A stretch of DNA of 64,000 bases from Nostoc sp. NIES-4103 (GCF_002368335.1 NZ_AP018288.1:618607-682606), one strand, 5' to 3'; positions 16,272 to 25,094 are shown, counted from the first letter of the stretch. A program made the numbers and translations. Notes: generated from the sequence alone by a model not told the origin.

Positions 16272-17378
16272 ATGCCTACTACTACCTGGAATCGTCATCA
16301 CGTTCTCTCCCTAGCTGACTTTACTGCTGCTGAATACGATACTGTTTTGCAAACAGCTGCCAGTTTTCAGGAAGTGCTATCACGGCGGACAAAGAAAGTA
16401 CCAACCTTGCAGGGACATGTGGTGGCGAATTTATTTTTTGAACCATCTACCCGCACTCGCAGCAGTTTTGAACTTGCTGCGAAACGCTTGAGTGCAGATA
16501 TATTGAATTTCGCCGCAGCCACTTCTTCTATGACTAAAGGAGAAACAATTCTTGACACGGCGAAAACTTATTTGGCCATGGGAACTGATATCATGGTCAT
16601 TCGCCATAAAGAAGCCGGAGTACCAAATGCGATCGCAGCTGAAATGGATCGTTTAGGTGTAAAAGTTAGCGTTCTCAATGCTGGCGATGGTCAACATGAA
16701 CATCCTTCCCAAGCACTCCTAGATTTATTTACCATCTGTAATCTCATTGAACCAGCCCATCCCCGACTGGAACTGTTAAAGGGTAAAAAAATTGCCATTG
16801 TTGGGGATATTCTACATTCTCGTGTAGCGCGATCAAACATTTGGAGTTTAACAGCCAGTGGTGCCCAAGTGCATCTGGCCGCACCACCTACCCTTTTACC
16901 CAAGTTATTTGCCCAGTATATCTTTGAGGAGTCAGAAGGGGCGCAAGACCTTCCACCCATACAAAAGTCAGAAAACACAAATCAGGAGTTTGTTATCTCC
17001 TCATCCCCCTCATCCCCCTCATCCCCCTCCCAAAATCGCCAACTATTTCTGCATTGGCAGCTAGAACCCGCCTTGCAAGATGCTGATTTCGTCATGACTT
17101 TGCGTCTGCAAAAAGAACGCATGACTGCTCATTTGCTGCCCAGTTTGCGAGAATATCATCACATGTTTGGTATTACACGCACAAAACTGCAACTGTGCAA
17201 GCCTAACGTCAAAGTTTTGCATCCAGGCCCAGTTAACCGTGGTGTTGAAATTAGCTCCGAATTAATGGATGATCCAGAATTTAGTCTCATTCAATCACAA
17301 GTTACTAGTGGTGTCGCCGTTCGTATGGCATTGTTGTATTTATTGGGTAGCGGCAAGACTTCAGCAATTCAAAGCTAA
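16272..17378 (+). CDS. pyrB: Aspartate carbamoyltransferase catalytic chain, with in-frame repeat insertion
   Basis: PyrB condenses carbamoyl phosphate with aspartate, the committed step of pyrimidine synthesis. Carbamoyl-phosphate motif STRTRSSFE (59-67), the catalytic-region HPSQALLDLF (144-153), LHSRVARSN (181-189) and the aspartate-binding HPGPVNRGVE (317-326) are all present. The 368 residues exceed the usual length because about residues 219-255 are extra: EGAQDLPPIQKSEN followed by a Ser/Pro run, encoded partly by ctcatcccc repeats. The insertion lies in the aspartate domain near the mobile 240s-loop region, before LRLQKERM. The ATG follows the gaattac repeats directly, so the promoter may lie within or before the repeat. 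Confidence 0.95.
   Translation: MPTTTWNRHHVLSLADFTAAEYDTVLQTAASFQEVLSRRTKKVPTLQGHVVANLFFEPSTRTRSSFELAAKRLSADILNFAAATSSMTKGETILDTAKTYLAMGTDIMVIRHKEAGVPNAIAAEMDRLGVKVSVLNAGDGQHEHPSQALLDLFTICNLIEPAHPRLELLKGKKIAIVGDILHSRVARSNIWSLTASGAQVHLAAPPTLLPKLFAQYIFEESEGAQDLPPIQKSENTNQEFVISSSPSSPSSPSQNRQLFLHWQLEPALQDADFVMTLRLQKERMTAHLLPSLREYHHMFGITRTKLQLCKPNVKVLHPGPVNRGVEISSELMDDPEFSLIQSQVTSGVAVRMALLYLLGSGKTSAIQS
16996..17032. repeat. ctcatcccc tandem repeat inside pyrB
   Basis: Three to four copies of a 9-bp ctcatcccc unit encode the SSPSSPSSP run. The same unit is repeated in the lysC insertion at about 4485-4528. The reading frame is preserved because 9 is divisible by three. Confidence 0.8.
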
Positions 17379-17639
17379 AAATTCAAGATCAAACAGGAGC
17401 CTCAAACGGATTAGCAAATCAAAAAGTATCCCATTTAAATTTACTTAATCAGCCTCAGATTTATTCTGATAGGCAGATTGTTTTAATCTTCTTACTATAG
17501 CTTTGGTAAGAATACTTCAACTTATCATCAAAAATGAATTCTCCCGCTCGCATGAGGACAGAATTCTGGAATTTGAGACAATGGTATTGTAGAAATTTAG
17601 TAGTTAATAACTTCTGAAAATAGCAGAGGTAAAGAAACT

Positions 17640-18080
17640 ATGAAACCAATATTTCTGACCACAGCAGCTTTACTCAGTACCCTATCTCTAGCTGTCCCTA
17701 ATTCTGTAAAAGCTGAAAGCTCAACCTCAGTCAAGCGCTTGCTAGAAACTAGAGAATGTATTGGATGTAATTTAACAGGTGTAAACCTTAAAGGCACTCA
17801 CCTCATAGGTGTTGATTTGAGGAATGCAAATTTAAAAGGTGCAAATTTAGAAGGTGCAAACTTAGAAGGTGCTGATTTAACAGGTGCTAATTTAACAGGT
17901 GCTAATTTAACAGAAGCCTTTGCCAATGGTACTAGCTTCAATAATGCTAACCTGACAAATGCTGATTTAAGCGAAGCCAATTTACATGATGCTCAAGTAG
18001 ATGGTGCTGTGATGATTGGGACTAATTTAAATGGTGCTGATGGATTTGATATCAATCTCGGCATTGGAGGCGGAGAATGA
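17640..18080 (+). CDS. Exported pentapeptide-repeat protein
   Basis: A 146-residue protein with a signal peptide (about 1-25: MKPIFLTTAALLSTLSLAV, cleavage likely after VKA). Then comes a short RLLETRECIGCNLTG segment and an A(D/N)LxG pentapeptide-repeat region from about residue 45 to 130 (ANLKGANLEGANLEGADLTG-type), which forms a right-handed quadrilateral beta-helix. Two cysteines (ECIGC) precede the helix. It probably resides in the periplasm or thylakoid lumen. Such proteins are common in cyanobacteria and mostly without known function. Start: ATG preceded by gcagaggtaaagaaact. No operon partner. Confidence 0.85.
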   Translation: MKPIFLTTAALLSTLSLAVPNSVKAESSTSVKRLLETRECIGCNLTGVNLKGTHLIGVDLRNANLKGANLEGANLEGADLTGANLTGANLTEAFANGTSFNNANLTNADLSEANLHDAQVDGAVMIGTNLNGADGFDINLGIGGGE

Positions 18081-18158
18081 GAGTTATGAATTAAGAGTTA
18101 TGAGTTAAAAACTAAAAACTCCTAACTCCTCACTTATAACTCCCAACTCCTACTTGTT
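18080..18158. repeat. Inverted heptanucleotide repeats between convergent genes
   Basis: gagttat-type heptamers are followed by the inverted aactcct/aactccc type, so the stretch can fold into a long imperfect stem. It lies between the convergent pentapeptide-repeat and TldE genes and may serve as a bidirectional termination zone. Confidence 0.7.
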
Positions 18159-18163
18159 AAACT

Positions 18164-19504
18164 TTATTCACCAGTAATCGATAACTCATCAACCCAAACT
18201 TTGGGAGCTACTCCCCCTGGTGTTAACTCGACCTCTTTTTCTACATAAATAATTGACTTCAAGAGTTCCAAGAAATCGCCAGCAACTGTTGCTGACTCAA
18301 TACTCGTTCTGACACCTTTGTTGATTATCCAACCATCGAAAGGCAGAGAAAAAGAGCCTTGTAAAGATTTCACACCGGCATGAAGAGCGCGTAAATTATC
18401 GATAAAAATCACATTTTCAGCAGTTTCTAAGCTCAATTCTTGCTCAGGGCTTGCTGCTGCAAAAACGTGGAAAAAATTAGGACTGACGCTGACTTTTGCG
18501 CCAATACTAGCATTACCTGTTGGCTTGGCATTCATTCTTTTAGCAGTCCCAGCACTATGGAGAAAGCCGGTTAAAACCCCATTTTCAATCAGCGACACCT
18601 GACGAGTAGGAGTTCCTTCTCCATCAAAACTTTCTGCCCCAACATTTTCTGGGTGCAGAGCATCATCATAAACTGAAAGTAATGGAGAAGCAATTTGCTT
18701 ACCTAAATCATCAGGGTTAGATAGGCTTTGTTTGTCCAAAATATTTTGAGCATTGAACAAATTAGAAAAAGCACCCAACAAACTTAAAAAAGCCTCTGGT
18801 GAGAAAACAACTCGATATTTACCAGTCTTGATTTTCTCATAATTTAAGTGGCTGATAGTTTTCTCGGCAGTTTCTTTGATGCAACCATTAATGTCTAGAT
18901 TATCTAAACTGCGGTTGATTCTCAAGGCACCACCACTACGCGGTTTTTTCCCTTCTTCGTCGGTTTTGCTGTAGAGATAAACTGATGCTAAGGAGTGAGA
19001 TTCTGTTCGTACTGCACCATCGCTATTGAGATAAAACCTGTCAATATCTCTTTGTGCCAAGCCATTATAAGGCACTCCTTGAATTGCCGGATGAGCAGCT
19101 AGTATTTCCTTTTCGGCAAGAAGCAATCTTTCTATCAGTTCAGAAACAGGTGCTTGTGTAGCTTTATCATGAGGTGTATTGGCAATAGGAATAGTAGCCT
19201 CTGGACTAAAATCAGGGACATTTTCTTTAACACCAAAAAAACTGGCTTCATAAGCAGTTTTTAAAGCTAATTCTAGTCCTTTGGGATCTACATCAGTAGT
19301 ACTGGTGACACCCATTGTATTGTCTTCATTCCAGACACGAACAGTAACAACAGAGCGATTTGAAGCTTTAACTTGTTTTGGCTCACCTTGATCTACTTGC
19401 ACAGTAGTTTCATCTACTATTGAGCCATAAATATCGAACTTATGAATGCCAAGCTTGTCTGCATTGTCCTTGGCATAATTTGCAATTTCATTAATATTCG
19501 GCAT
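18164..19504 (-). CDS. TldD/PmbA family protein, TldE-like subunit
   Basis: TldE (PmbA) pairs with TldD to form a heterodimeric zinc protease that trims unfolded or ribosomally made peptides. This protein, about 446 residues, has the PmbA/TldD fold signatures (ASIGAKVSVSPNFFHVFAA-like region and LQGSFSLPFDGWIINKGVRTSIESATVAGDF) but no HExxxH zinc motif, as expected of the TldE partner. ATG at 19504 is preferred over an in-frame TTG two codons earlier. It lies 127 bp downstream of tldD on the same strand, so the two are probably co-expressed. Confidence 0.9.
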   Translation of the reverse strand: MPNINEIANYAKDNADKLGIHKFDIYGSIVDETTVQVDQGEPKQVKASNRSVVTVRVWNEDNTMGVTSTTDVDPKGLELALKTAYEASFFGVKENVPDFSPEATIPIANTPHDKATQAPVSELIERLLLAEKEILAAHPAIQGVPYNGLAQRDIDRFYLNSDGAVRTESHSLASVYLYSKTDEEGKKPRSGGALRINRSLDNLDINGCIKETAEKTISHLNYEKIKTGKYRVVFSPEAFLSLLGAFSNLFNAQNILDKQSLSNPDDLGKQIASPLLSVYDDALHPENVGAESFDGEGTPTRQVSLIENGVLTGFLHSAGTAKRMNAKPTGNASIGAKVSVSPNFFHVFAAASPEQELSLETAENVIFIDNLRALHAGVKSLQGSFSLPFDGWIINKGVRTSIESATVAGDFLELLKSIIYVEKEVELTPGGVAPKVWVDELSITGE

Positions 19505-19631
19505 AGTCAATTTTTGATTTGTAATTTTATCGCGTCAAAAGGGTTACTAATTTTGTATTGACTTTGTGTGTCTATGTCTTGGTGGTGTATCAGATCTTTT
19601 ACCACTAAGACACTAAGACACAAAGAATTTT

Positions 19632-21104
19632 TTAACGTCCACCTACGGTTATGGAATCAACCTTGATGTGGGGTTGTCCTACTGTGGTATAGATACTGCC
19701 ACTTACAGAACCACAAAAACCAGGTGCAAGTTCCAAATCTTGGGAACACATGGAAATTTTATTCATAATTTCCTTGGCTTCACCGATGAGGATGGCTCCC
19801 TTTAGTGGTTTGGTAATTTTGCCATTTTCAATTAAATAAGCTTCATCGACACTAAAGTTAAATTGGCCTGTAGCACCAACGCTACCACCACCCATCTTTT
19901 TACAGTAAATACCTTTATCAACAGAGGCAAATAAATCTTCAGTTGTGTATTCGCCAGGAGCAATATAAGTATTACGCATCCGACTAGCAGCAGCATAGAC
20001 ATAATTTTGGCGACGCCCGCTTCCAGTTCTAGGGTGTCCGGTGCGGGAAGAACCTGTTCTATCTGCTAAGAAGTTTTTGAGAACGCCTTTTTCAATTAAT
20101 AGGGTTCTTTGAGCAGGCATACCTTCGTCATCCATGTCAATTGTACCGAAGGCATTTTCACTGCGCCCTTCATCCCAAGCTGTCAAACTTTCGTGGGCAA
20201 TTTTTTCGCCTTTTTTATCGGCAAAGGGAGTGGTATTGCGTTCAATTTGAGTAGTTTCTAGTAAATGCCCGCAGGCTTCGTGGAAGATAACGCCACCAAA
20301 ATGATTTGCCATGATGATGGGGTAGCTGCCTGATTCCACGTAATCTGCATACAGCATTTTACCAGCAGATTCTGCTATGTGGTCGGCAGATTGTTGATAA
20401 TCCCAGGTTCTCAAGAAGTTGGCATCGCTGGTATTACCGGCGCGTTCACCAATGGAGGCACGATTAGCACCATCAGCACACAAAAGGCTAAACCCCACCG
20501 ACTGGGTGAGGCGAATGTCACGGGCAAAAGTGCCATCGCTAGCAGCAACTAAGACTTCTTGCCAATCCCGAAAATAGTTAGCGCGGCGAAATTGGATGTG
20601 ACGAGCTTTTTGCTTGAGCTTGGCATTAGCATCAAGGAGAATTTCTCCCATTTCCCGAATTGAGCTACACAAAGGTAGCCATCCATCTTTACCGCGTTTT
20701 GTGGCGTAGTCCCTGAGTAATTCCAGATTAATTTCTGGAATAAAAGCATTAGGTGCTGGTAGATTTAACCCCAGGATGGAAAGACCTTTTTCTAAGGCAG
20801 CTTTCAAACCTGAGAATGAAAGGTCATTGGTACTGACATAGCAATCGGCTTTGCCGCGAAATACCCTAACTCCCGCACCTGTGCCTAGACTTGGTGTAAT
20901 ACTGGTGATTTCGTCATCTTCTGCACCACAATTAATGTGATTGCGACGTTCTAAGAAAAATTCGATGAAGTCTGCGCCTGCTGCGCGTCCTAGTCCTAAG
21001 AGGGTAGCCAGGGGGGCTTCCCAAGTTTCATCGAATCGCTCCGTTGTGGATGAATATTGCAGGGTGGGGAGTTGGTTTGAGAGAAGTAGCGTACTTGTAA
21101 GCAT
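19632..21104 (-). CDS. tldD: Metalloprotease TldD
   Basis: This 490-residue protein is the catalytic subunit of the TldD/TldE protease. The zinc motif HEACGH is at 275-280, with a conserved Cys near 464 in the segment ELAPGFCGSVSGSIY, expected to be the third ligand. TldD/TldE is known from E. coli for maturation of microcin B17 and processing of other peptides; the cyanobacterial substrate is unknown and no RiPP precursor is visible nearby. ATG at 21104. Downstream partner is the TldE-like gene. Confidence 0.93.
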   Translation of the reverse strand: MLTSTLLLSNQLPTLQYSSTTERFDETWEAPLATLLGLGRAAGADFIEFFLERRNHINCGAEDDEITSITPSLGTGAGVRVFRGKADCYVSTNDLSFSGLKAALEKGLSILGLNLPAPNAFIPEINLELLRDYATKRGKDGWLPLCSSIREMGEILLDANAKLKQKARHIQFRRANYFRDWQEVLVAASDGTFARDIRLTQSVGFSLLCADGANRASIGERAGNTSDANFLRTWDYQQSADHIAESAGKMLYADYVESGSYPIIMANHFGGVIFHEACGHLLETTQIERNTTPFADKKGEKIAHESLTAWDEGRSENAFGTIDMDDEGMPAQRTLLIEKGVLKNFLADRTGSSRTGHPRTGSGRRQNYVYAAASRMRNTYIAPGEYTTEDLFASVDKGIYCKKMGGGSVGATGQFNFSVDEAYLIENGKITKPLKGAILIGEAKEIMNKISMCSQDLELAPGFCGSVSGSIYTTVGQPHIKVDSITVGGR

Positions 21105-21414
21105 GAATAGCCTCGTCTGCTGGCGTTATCAGAGATTTGCCTGAAAAATCCTGGTGTCATCAGTCTAACAAATCGGTGAAAGCCGCAGTTGGCATATAGG
21201 CAGTAGGGGTTTCCTCACCGCAGTTGAACTCAAGCTTCTACTCAAAAGCAGAGTAGATATTTTAAAGTAACGCAGTTAAAAGAGCGATCGCGATCATGCA
21301 GAAGTAGAAATAAAATACAGTTAGGCAAATTGTATTTTGCGACAATAAAGGTAAAAGTTCCGCAGCATTGCCAATACCCACAAGGAATGTTTTACCTCAA
21401 CAAGGAATATAACA
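21105..21414. other. Divergent promoter region between tldD and the ParA-like gene
   Basis: About 310 bp separating two outward-facing genes. It holds a HIP1 site near 21283 and a direct repeat of caaggaat just before the ParA-like start (about 21381 and 21401), the second copy being placed as its ribosome binding site. No gene is visible. Confidence 0.5.
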
Positions 21415-22449
21415 ATGAGTTCGTATGCTTTTTGGAACAACAAAGGTGGCGTAGGAAAGAGCTTTCTTTGCTTTGTAGCTGCTGCTGAATATGCTCATCG
21501 TCACTCCAATACAGATGTTTATGTAATTGATTTGTGTCCCCAAGCCAATGTCTCAGAAACCCTACTAGGGGGATATCTCAATAGTCCAAAGGCGCTACAT
21601 TCTTTGAGCAGTAAAACACCGCGCTCGACAGTCGCAGGCTACTTGGAAGCACGTCTTAACTCTCCCTTCCGAATGATTGCTGATGTATCTCCTTATGTAT
21701 GTGAACCAAGAGAATTTAACCCACAAATACCAGGAAATTTGAGGCTCGTATGTGGGGACAATCTTCTGGAAATAATTTCTGAAGCAATTCGGCAAACTTC
21801 TCAACTGCAAATACCAATTGATGCTTGGAAACAGGTGCTGAGTTGGATTCGAGATTTAACAGTTTCTCTGCGTACACATAGTGGAGAACGAGATACTTTG
21901 TTTTTAATCGACTGTAACCCTAGCTTCGCTGTATATACACAGCTTGGCCTAGTTGCATCTGAGGGTGTAGTTATCCCATTCACTGCTGATGATAGTTCGC
22001 GTCGTGCAATTGAAAATGTGGTTGCACTTTTATATGGCATCACCGATCCTAATACTGCACCCTATGCACGAATTAGCTTTGCTAAACGTGCAAAAGAAGA
22101 AGGCGTATCAGTGCCAAAATTACATACGTTTGTAAGTAATCGAGTAACCATGTATGAAGGTAAAGCCGCTTCTGCATTTATAGCTATAAATAAAATTATT
22201 AAAAAAACTATGGATGATATTCATCAGAAAAATCGTCATATTTTCGCTAATCCCAAAGACTTACCAAGTAACAGTTTTATTGAAATTCCCGATTATCATA
22301 GTGCTTGTGTAGTGGCTGCAACAACTGGTACACCATTGCATAAAATAAAACCAGGCCCGAAAAAAATTGGGGAGGAACGAGTGCAATTAAATCCAGAACC
22401 ATTATGGAGGTATCGAGATGCACTTGAAGAGTTTGTGAATTGTCTTTGA
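21415..22449 (+). CDS. ParA-like P-loop ATPase
   Basis: This 344-residue SIMIBI-class ATPase has the deviant Walker A NKGGVGKS (9-16), a switch-I-like DLCPQANVSETLL and a Walker B region LFLIDCNPSF. Between them sits an insertion-like helical region not seen in short ParA proteins. It is not next to a parB gene or parS-like sites, which argues against plasmid partition. The next gene, 10 nt downstream, is a HEPN ribonuclease remnant, so I infer a two-gene unit in which the ATPase may control or sense for the RNase. ATG at 21415 with aaggaa 10 nt before. Exact subfamily uncertain. Confidence 0.85.
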   Translation: MSSYAFWNNKGGVGKSFLCFVAAAEYAHRHSNTDVYVIDLCPQANVSETLLGGYLNSPKALHSLSSKTPRSTVAGYLEARLNSPFRMIADVSPYVCEPREFNPQIPGNLRLVCGDNLLEIISEAIRQTSQLQIPIDAWKQVLSWIRDLTVSLRTHSGERDTLFLIDCNPSFAVYTQLGLVASEGVVIPFTADDSSRRAIENVVALLYGITDPNTAPYARISFAKRAKEEGVSVPKLHTFVSNRVTMYEGKAASAFIAINKIIKKTMDDIHQKNRHIFANPKDLPSNSFIEIPDYHSACVVAATTGTPLHKIKPGPKKIGEERVQLNPEPLWRYRDALEEFVNCL

Positions 22450-22459
22450 GAGCATCACT

Positions 22460-23069
22460 GTGCCATCACCAGCAGCATTAAAGTACGATATGGCGGCTCA
22501 AAAAGCTCGTGTCCTACGTGATACTGCTACAGATCCCCGCTTGCGTCCAATATTAAACAGCCAAACTCAAGTTTATTACCATTCCGCTTTAGCGATGTTT
22601 GTTGCTGGGTGGGAGGCTTATATATTATGTAGAGGAACTCGTTCGCAATTTTTTCGATGTCACGGCAAATCCCTTAGATCCTCAGTTTCATGCTGTACAT
22701 ACTATCGCTAAAAATGCAGCGGAGCGATCGCTTAAACAATTTAATACGCCAAATTCAGATAATTCACGTAACCTTTTAGTTCAATATACTGGCTATGACC
22801 CTATAAATGATTGGGTTTGGTCAAGAAGAAGCATGAACGCCCTAGCCACTCGACAGATGCTAAACGATATTCTGCAAGTCAGGCACAGTTTTGCTCATGG
22901 CTTTCCCATTCCTGTATGTTCTTGGACACAAACACCTACTGGGAAAGTTCGGCTGACTGCTAAAGCTATTAAGGATGTTGATGCCTTATTACAATATCTT
23001 GTAAATGTTACTGACCTTGGTATGAAGCAAAATATTCAAATTATTTATGGCATAGTTACACCTTGGTGA
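22460..23069 (+). pseudogene. Frameshifted HEPN-domain ribonuclease (RiboL-PSP-HEPN-like)
   Basis: Two overlapping frames make up one HEPN protein. The first frame (GTG at 22460) ends in HSALAMFVAGWEAYI; the second continues VEELVRNFF and runs to the stop at 23069. The join is at about 22622-22631, where one extra nucleotide in tatattatg shifts the frame. The second part contains QVRHSFAHG, a perfect R-x4-H HEPN catalytic motif. HEPN RNases cleave RNA and often act as toxins or defence effectors. With the frameshift the product would be truncated before its active site. Sequencing error or programmed frameshifting are alternatives. It is coupled to the ParA-like gene. Confidence 0.75.
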
Positions 23070-23139
23070 GTGACAAAGAAAATGTTTCCAGAATTATTTG
23101 CAATAGAAATATCTGCACAAATCGTAACTGCGATCGCAA

Positions 23140-24738
23140 TCAGGATTTAACCAGTCTTGACGCCAAAGCAGAAAATCCCACAAGACAAGAGAATAAACCC
23201 ACTACCCAACCCCGCCAAACTGTCAAAAGATTCACCGTTGCTGCTGCGGGAAAATGTCCCTTGGGTGCATTCGTGTTGAAGCTGAGATCCGAGTAGAATA
23301 GCCAATTTTGATTCACACGCCAGCCGACGCGATCGCAAAACTTACACCATGTTTCATAATCAGCATCAGGTTGACTGGCGACGCTTTCCCAAATCTGCTT
23401 TTGGACGCTAAAACCAAAGCGTCCATTACTGAACTTTAGCCAAAGTTGGTCAATTGTACAAAGGTCGGTTTCTGGAAACTGGTTAATAGCTTCAATATTC
23501 AGCCAGCCTTGTTTTTCTCGGCCAGCAACCTTCAACATCACAGCCACAGTTTCTTGGTCTGCTTGTTCCCACTTACCAGCTGCTAGCAAATCGTGTAAAG
23601 GCTTGTAGTCGATTCCCCGTTCTGAACTGAGGTTATCGATGGCAATGTCTGGTATTACTAAGGTAGATTCTTGTTGGTGTTGGGCAGTTGGTATACATCC
23701 TAGCTCCAAACTCTGGTTGCAGCTGCGCCTGTCAAGATTCGAGTGTAGGGTGTACTTCCTGTTCTCATGCAGAGGTGAACCATTCAAAGAAAGGATTTGA
23801 GGTGTTAGGTGTTTTTGAGTTGCACAAGCTTCCACCCGCAACTGAACTATTCTTTCCATTGCTTTGACTGCATCCACGTCTGGACTAGAAGTTGCAGCAT
23901 TAACCCGAATCCATAATTGTTCTGCTAATTCTAGATTGTGACTAACTTCAGCTTGCACTGCATCTATTTGTAGCTTGCTGATATCATGCTTAGTTGCATA
24001 TTTGGGTGCAAGAATCAGGTGGGACTTAGTTATCGGCTCAGCTATGGTATAAGGTGTTTGTCGAGCCTTCTGATAGTGGTATGCAAGTTCCGGTACTCGA
24101 AAACTGAGATACTGATTCAACCGCTCAACAGTGGCACATTGTCCCTGAGTACCTAAGCCTTCTAGTAGTGCATGGGTAAAGACACCTTTTTGCAATGCGT
24201 CAATTTCATAGGAGTGTTCATCTGGACTACAGGATAGGATGCTGATAACTCCAGTTTGACGTGCTATTGTTTGTGTATATCGCCCAATTCCTTCTCCACT
24301 GTTCTTGTACTGCTGGCGACAAGCATCTAAAATCAGGACGATATTATCAGCTCCACAACGGCTGAGGCATTCGCTGAGATAACTAATGGAAATAGCTGTG
24401 TTTTCTATGTCCTCTGGATCTCCATCAGAAGGCATGAGGTAATCTTGGTTAGCGTGTACCATCCCATAACCGCTAAAGAAAAACCAAAAGTTATCTCCCG
24501 CCTCCATAAAGGGTTTTGCAAATAACTGCTGTAACAGTCGCAGCAAGTTAGCACGGTAAGGACGAGTGGGTTCGCTACCAAGATCCGGTGATTCATCGGA
24601 AAACCAGAAAACCCGATCAAAACCTGCTTCGTTGCGAAAAAACTCCTGGATTAACTTTGCATCCCGCTTGGCATACTTTAGCGGTTCTAGGAAGTCGTAC
24701 TGATTAATACCAATCGCCAACGCCCAGTTTTTTACCAT
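23140..24738 (-). CDS. Caspase-fold protein fused to a GUN4 domain and a C-terminal membrane anchor
   Basis: The 532-residue protein begins with a caspase-like p20 domain (1-240): ALAIGINQYDF, then FFFSGYG (87-93) where the catalytic His of SGHG is Tyr91, and LILDACRQ with Cys140 kept. Residues about 250-370 are a linker. Residues about 372-500 are a GUN4 domain (LLAAGKWEQADQETVAVML, LWLKFSNGRFGFSVQK, DRVGWRVN, APKGHFPA), the fold that binds Mg-porphyrins in chlorophyll synthesis. A hydrophobic segment (about 509-528) ends the protein. Tyr/Cys and Tyr/Ser caspase homologues are known from cyanobacteria, usually regarded as inactive or altered proteases. It converges on the HEPN remnant. Confidence 0.88.
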   Translation of the reverse strand: MVKNWALAIGINQYDFLEPLKYAKRDAKLIQEFFRNEAGFDRVFWFSDESPDLGSEPTRPYRANLLRLLQQLFAKPFMEAGDNFWFFFSGYGMVHANQDYLMPSDGDPEDIENTAISISYLSECLSRCGADNIVLILDACRQQYKNSGEGIGRYTQTIARQTGVISILSCSPDEHSYEIDALQKGVFTHALLEGLGTQGQCATVERLNQYLSFRVPELAYHYQKARQTPYTIAEPITKSHLILAPKYATKHDISKLQIDAVQAEVSHNLELAEQLWIRVNAATSSPDVDAVKAMERIVQLRVEACATQKHLTPQILSLNGSPLHENRKYTLHSNLDRRSCNQSLELGCIPTAQHQQESTLVIPDIAIDNLSSERGIDYKPLHDLLAAGKWEQADQETVAVMLKVAGREKQGWLNIEAINQFPETDLCTIDQLWLKFSNGRFGFSVQKQIWESVASQPDADYETWCKFCDRVGWRVNQNWLFYSDLSFNTNAPKGHFPAAATVNLLTVWRGWVVGLFSCLVGFSALASRLVKS

Positions 24739-25094
24739 CTCAGTTTTTATTGCTTTTGTAACTTGAGTTTGATACTTCTACGCACGTGTCTAGGGAATTT
24801 CCGGTGAAAGCAGATCAAAATTAACAATCAAGGTTCCATAAATTTTAGGATCTATCAAGTTCAATATATGTATTTTAAAATACATATCTTATATCGAGTC
24901 CGGTTAATTAGTCATAATTCCCACAGTCATTGCACCCCACCCCTAACCCCTCACGCCACTTGCTTCAAGTCGGCGAAGCCGCCCAACGCAGTGGCTACCC
25001 TTAGTAAGGGGAGGGGAGCAAAAGCGCAGCTTTGGCGGGGTGGGGTGAGCGTGGTTTTAATAAGTAATCAAGCGGACTTAATATTATTGCATAT
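24739..25094. other. Intergenic region with a 115-bp inverted-repeat element
   Basis: About 355 bp upstream of the caspase-GUN4 gene and downstream of the YdcF-like gene. caccccacccc (24933-24943) is the exact complement of ggggtggggtg (25037-25047), enclosing about 93 bp with internal short palindromes (acccttagtaagggg; gcgcagc). It looks like a small non-autonomous, MITE-like dispersed repeat. No target-site duplication is clear. The left 190 bp should hold the caspase-GUN4 promoter. Confidence 0.6.

Noticed and set aside
21415..22449. Plasmid or chromosome partition ParA
   Set aside because: No parB gene or parS-like repeats are adjacent; the downstream HEPN gene suggests a different role.
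23063..23296. 77-codon plus-strand gene after the HEPN remnant
   Set aside because: It overlaps the 3' end of the caspase-GUN4 gene on the other strand and shows no protein-like composition.
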